From Sphagnum magellanicum (lineage: Eukaryota > Streptophyta > Sphagnopsida > Sphagnales > Sphagnaceae): a stretch of 64,000 nucleotides of DNA. Below are positions 62,801 to 64,000 of this stretch, in pieces. A program made the position numbers and the translations under genes. Where the stretch lies: assembly GCA_021904315.1 (NCBI GenBank), contig CM038914.1, positions 6,510,001 to 6,574,000 on the forward strand, written 5' to 3'. The notes under the pieces were generated by a model. That model saw nothing but the letters and a program-made list of their open reading frames with translations, was not told the origin of the DNA and searched no databases. Each line of letters opens with the position of its first letter. The stretch's first letter is position 1.

Positions 62801-64000
62801 ATGTTAAGGACCAAGTACCAACATCTCATGGACTAAAACTTCATGTATAAATTCACACATGAATACACATGTAAACTGATGTATAACCCTCAACTATCTA
62901 GACATTACATTGCTAAAGAATTTAAGAATTGGTTGTATGTGGTTCAATAAAGGGCTCCTTCTCAAGAGATTAGGGGCCTTCAGGAACCAACAAGAACTTG
63001 CAATGTTGTTCATTGTTTAAAAGGAATTTTCGACCAGCTTGACATTTTCCAGCATTTTGATCCTAAAGATGGCACATCTCACTCACTCTACCTTCTTGAA
63101 TGATTTCATATCTTAAATTTCATTGCAATACATATGTTGAATTGTAAAAGTATGAATGCACAACTCAAGATAAAGAGAATTTCTAATTTCATTCATTGGG
63201 AAAAAAATTTGAATTTCATAGGTGGGATGTGAGTTTTTTAAAAATTAATTCTAATTTTGGTTGTTGGAAAACTCAAACTTTTAGAACTCATATTTTGATC
63301 ATCCAATCAAAACTAACCACACCGTCTTATTGTTGCCTATCATACGATTCTTGTAATTACATGGGTTCTTTATAAATTCATTGCATTTTGAAGTCCTTAA
63401 AATATCAAATAGGACCAATTTCCAAACCTCTTGTTCTTTCAATTAAAATTGACATATTTGTAGCAAAGTACATGTGTGTGTGTTTGAAGGTTCATATTTT
63501 TGCAAATTGTCATGTGACCTTGAAATAGCAAGTAAACATCAATTGTAACACATTGATATTCTCTGCAGCATTTTCTTTGCCCGAAATAAGATCTGACAAA
63601 TATGAACCATTTAAATACCCTTTGAGCTCAAATTCGCAAGTTACTTTAACCTTCAAATATGCCTCTATTAAGGGTATGAATAATATTCAGCAATCATCAA
63701 TTGTTGCAAACTTGTAATAAAATTGGTGTAAAATATCAAGGTACAATTTTTAGTAATTTTTTCGATGCCAATGTCAATGGATGAAATTAGGTCAACATGG
63801 ACGAAAATTCTCAATACACAATGTCAATGTTTACTGAATTTCAAATAGTTCTTTATGATGCTTTTGGTTACAAGCTGTTCATTTTATTGTCAAGATATTG
63901 GAAAAAATCTTACAATTGATTTCTTCCTAGTATGGTGGTATGTAGATGAAGGAGGCTGGCATGGGGGATGCCATCTTATTTTGGGCAAAGAAATTTACCT
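58717..64000 (+). CDS. Growth-regulating factor (GRF), first coding exon and long intron
   Basis: GRFs are plant-specific transcription regulators of organ growth; their QLQ domain binds GIF co-activators and their WRC zinc-finger domain binds DNA. Exon 1 (58,717-58,993) encodes 92 residues: a basic Ser-rich start, then a clear QLQ domain at 37-72 (SPFTSGQWAELEHQALIFKY ... NPIRRS). It ends at a good donor (AACC|GTAAGA) just after QLQ, where GRF genes usually have an intron. I found no WRC exon up to the window end, so the intron exceeds 5 kb and the gene is partial. The start is the first ATG after an in-frame TAA. The miR396 site, normally in the WRC region, is not in view. Confidence 0.88.
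59100..59900. repeat. Intronic tandem repeat of about 222 bp with embedded microsatellites
   Basis: ATGGATC(C)T anchors recur at 59,296, 59,518 and 59,743 (spacings 222 and 225); a partial unit precedes them. Each unit has a (CT)n tract, AGACT(C/T)TCTCATAAC, a (CA)n tract, CCTAATCCA(T/C)(C/T)CAC, TCTAG-rich DNA and ATAGACATTAC. It lies in the first GRF intron, starting about 110 bases after the donor. Confidence 0.9.
60010..64000. other. Rest of GRF intron 1 within the window
   Basis: AT-rich, with (ATA)n near 60,179-60,202 and (CA)n near 61,013-61,030. No exon with WRC-type Cys/His spacing and no transposon protein recognised on either strand. Confidence 0.5.

Noticed and set aside
1..64000. 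Organelle, bacterial or viral origin; CRISPR or defence system
   Set aside because: Every recognisable gene is a nuclear plant gene with spliceosomal introns. The tandem arrays lack CRISPR spacer structure, and no prokaryotic operon or viral gene set is present.

Overview
This is nuclear DNA of a land plant. Five intron-containing plant genes lie in small, more GC-rich islands inside long AT-rich tracts of decayed transposons, satellites and microsatellites. The chloroplast flavodiiron gene FLVA, absent from flowering plants, points to a non-flowering plant (bryophyte, lycophyte, fern or gymnosperm). The sequence alone does not let me choose among these. I found no rRNA, tRNA, CRISPR array or bacterial-type operon.

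Layout. Positions 1-4,494 (minus) hold the first 12 exons of FLVA, with the 3' end outside the window; a GTAG-type minisatellite lies just upstream. Positions about 7,080-13,030 hold a minus-strand Ty3/gypsy retroelement relic with degraded RT, RNase H and integrase, flanked by LTR-like repeats and interrupted by a short insertion. Positions 14,518-18,728 (minus) hold a complete 11-exon gene for chloroplast FtsY. Positions 18,930-27,540 are a desert with one hairpin and one satellite of about 270 bp. Positions 27,986-29,602 (plus) hold a complete 4-exon p24 beta-type cargo receptor gene, convergent with a 2-exon gene for a very acidic protein (30,307-31,874, minus). Positions 32,500-57,300 are a transposon and satellite desert: a PIF/Harbinger relic, a hAT-like MITE, a CACTA-like element, an inverted dispersed repeat with a small hairpin, telomere-like degenerate repeats, an 81-bp satellite and other minisatellites. 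Positions 58,717 to the end (plus) hold the first coding exon of a growth-regulating factor (GRF; QLQ domain) and at least 5 kb of its first intron.

How the genes relate. FLVA (oxygen photoreduction beyond photosystem I) and cpFtsY (targeting of light-harvesting proteins to thylakoids) both act at the thylakoid. The p24 protein acts in ER-Golgi traffic, the acidic protein is probably nuclear, and GRF is a transcription regulator. I see no operon-like functional link; this is an ordinary eukaryotic neighbourhood.

Exon models were built by hand from splice sites, reading phase and family resemblance. All FLVA, cpFtsY and p24 exons join in phase without internal stops. I did not find a convincing new multi-gene system. 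The observations most worth checking are the FLVA iron-ligand substitutions and its GC-AG intron, the repeat-rich GRF intron, and several unnamed repeat elements.
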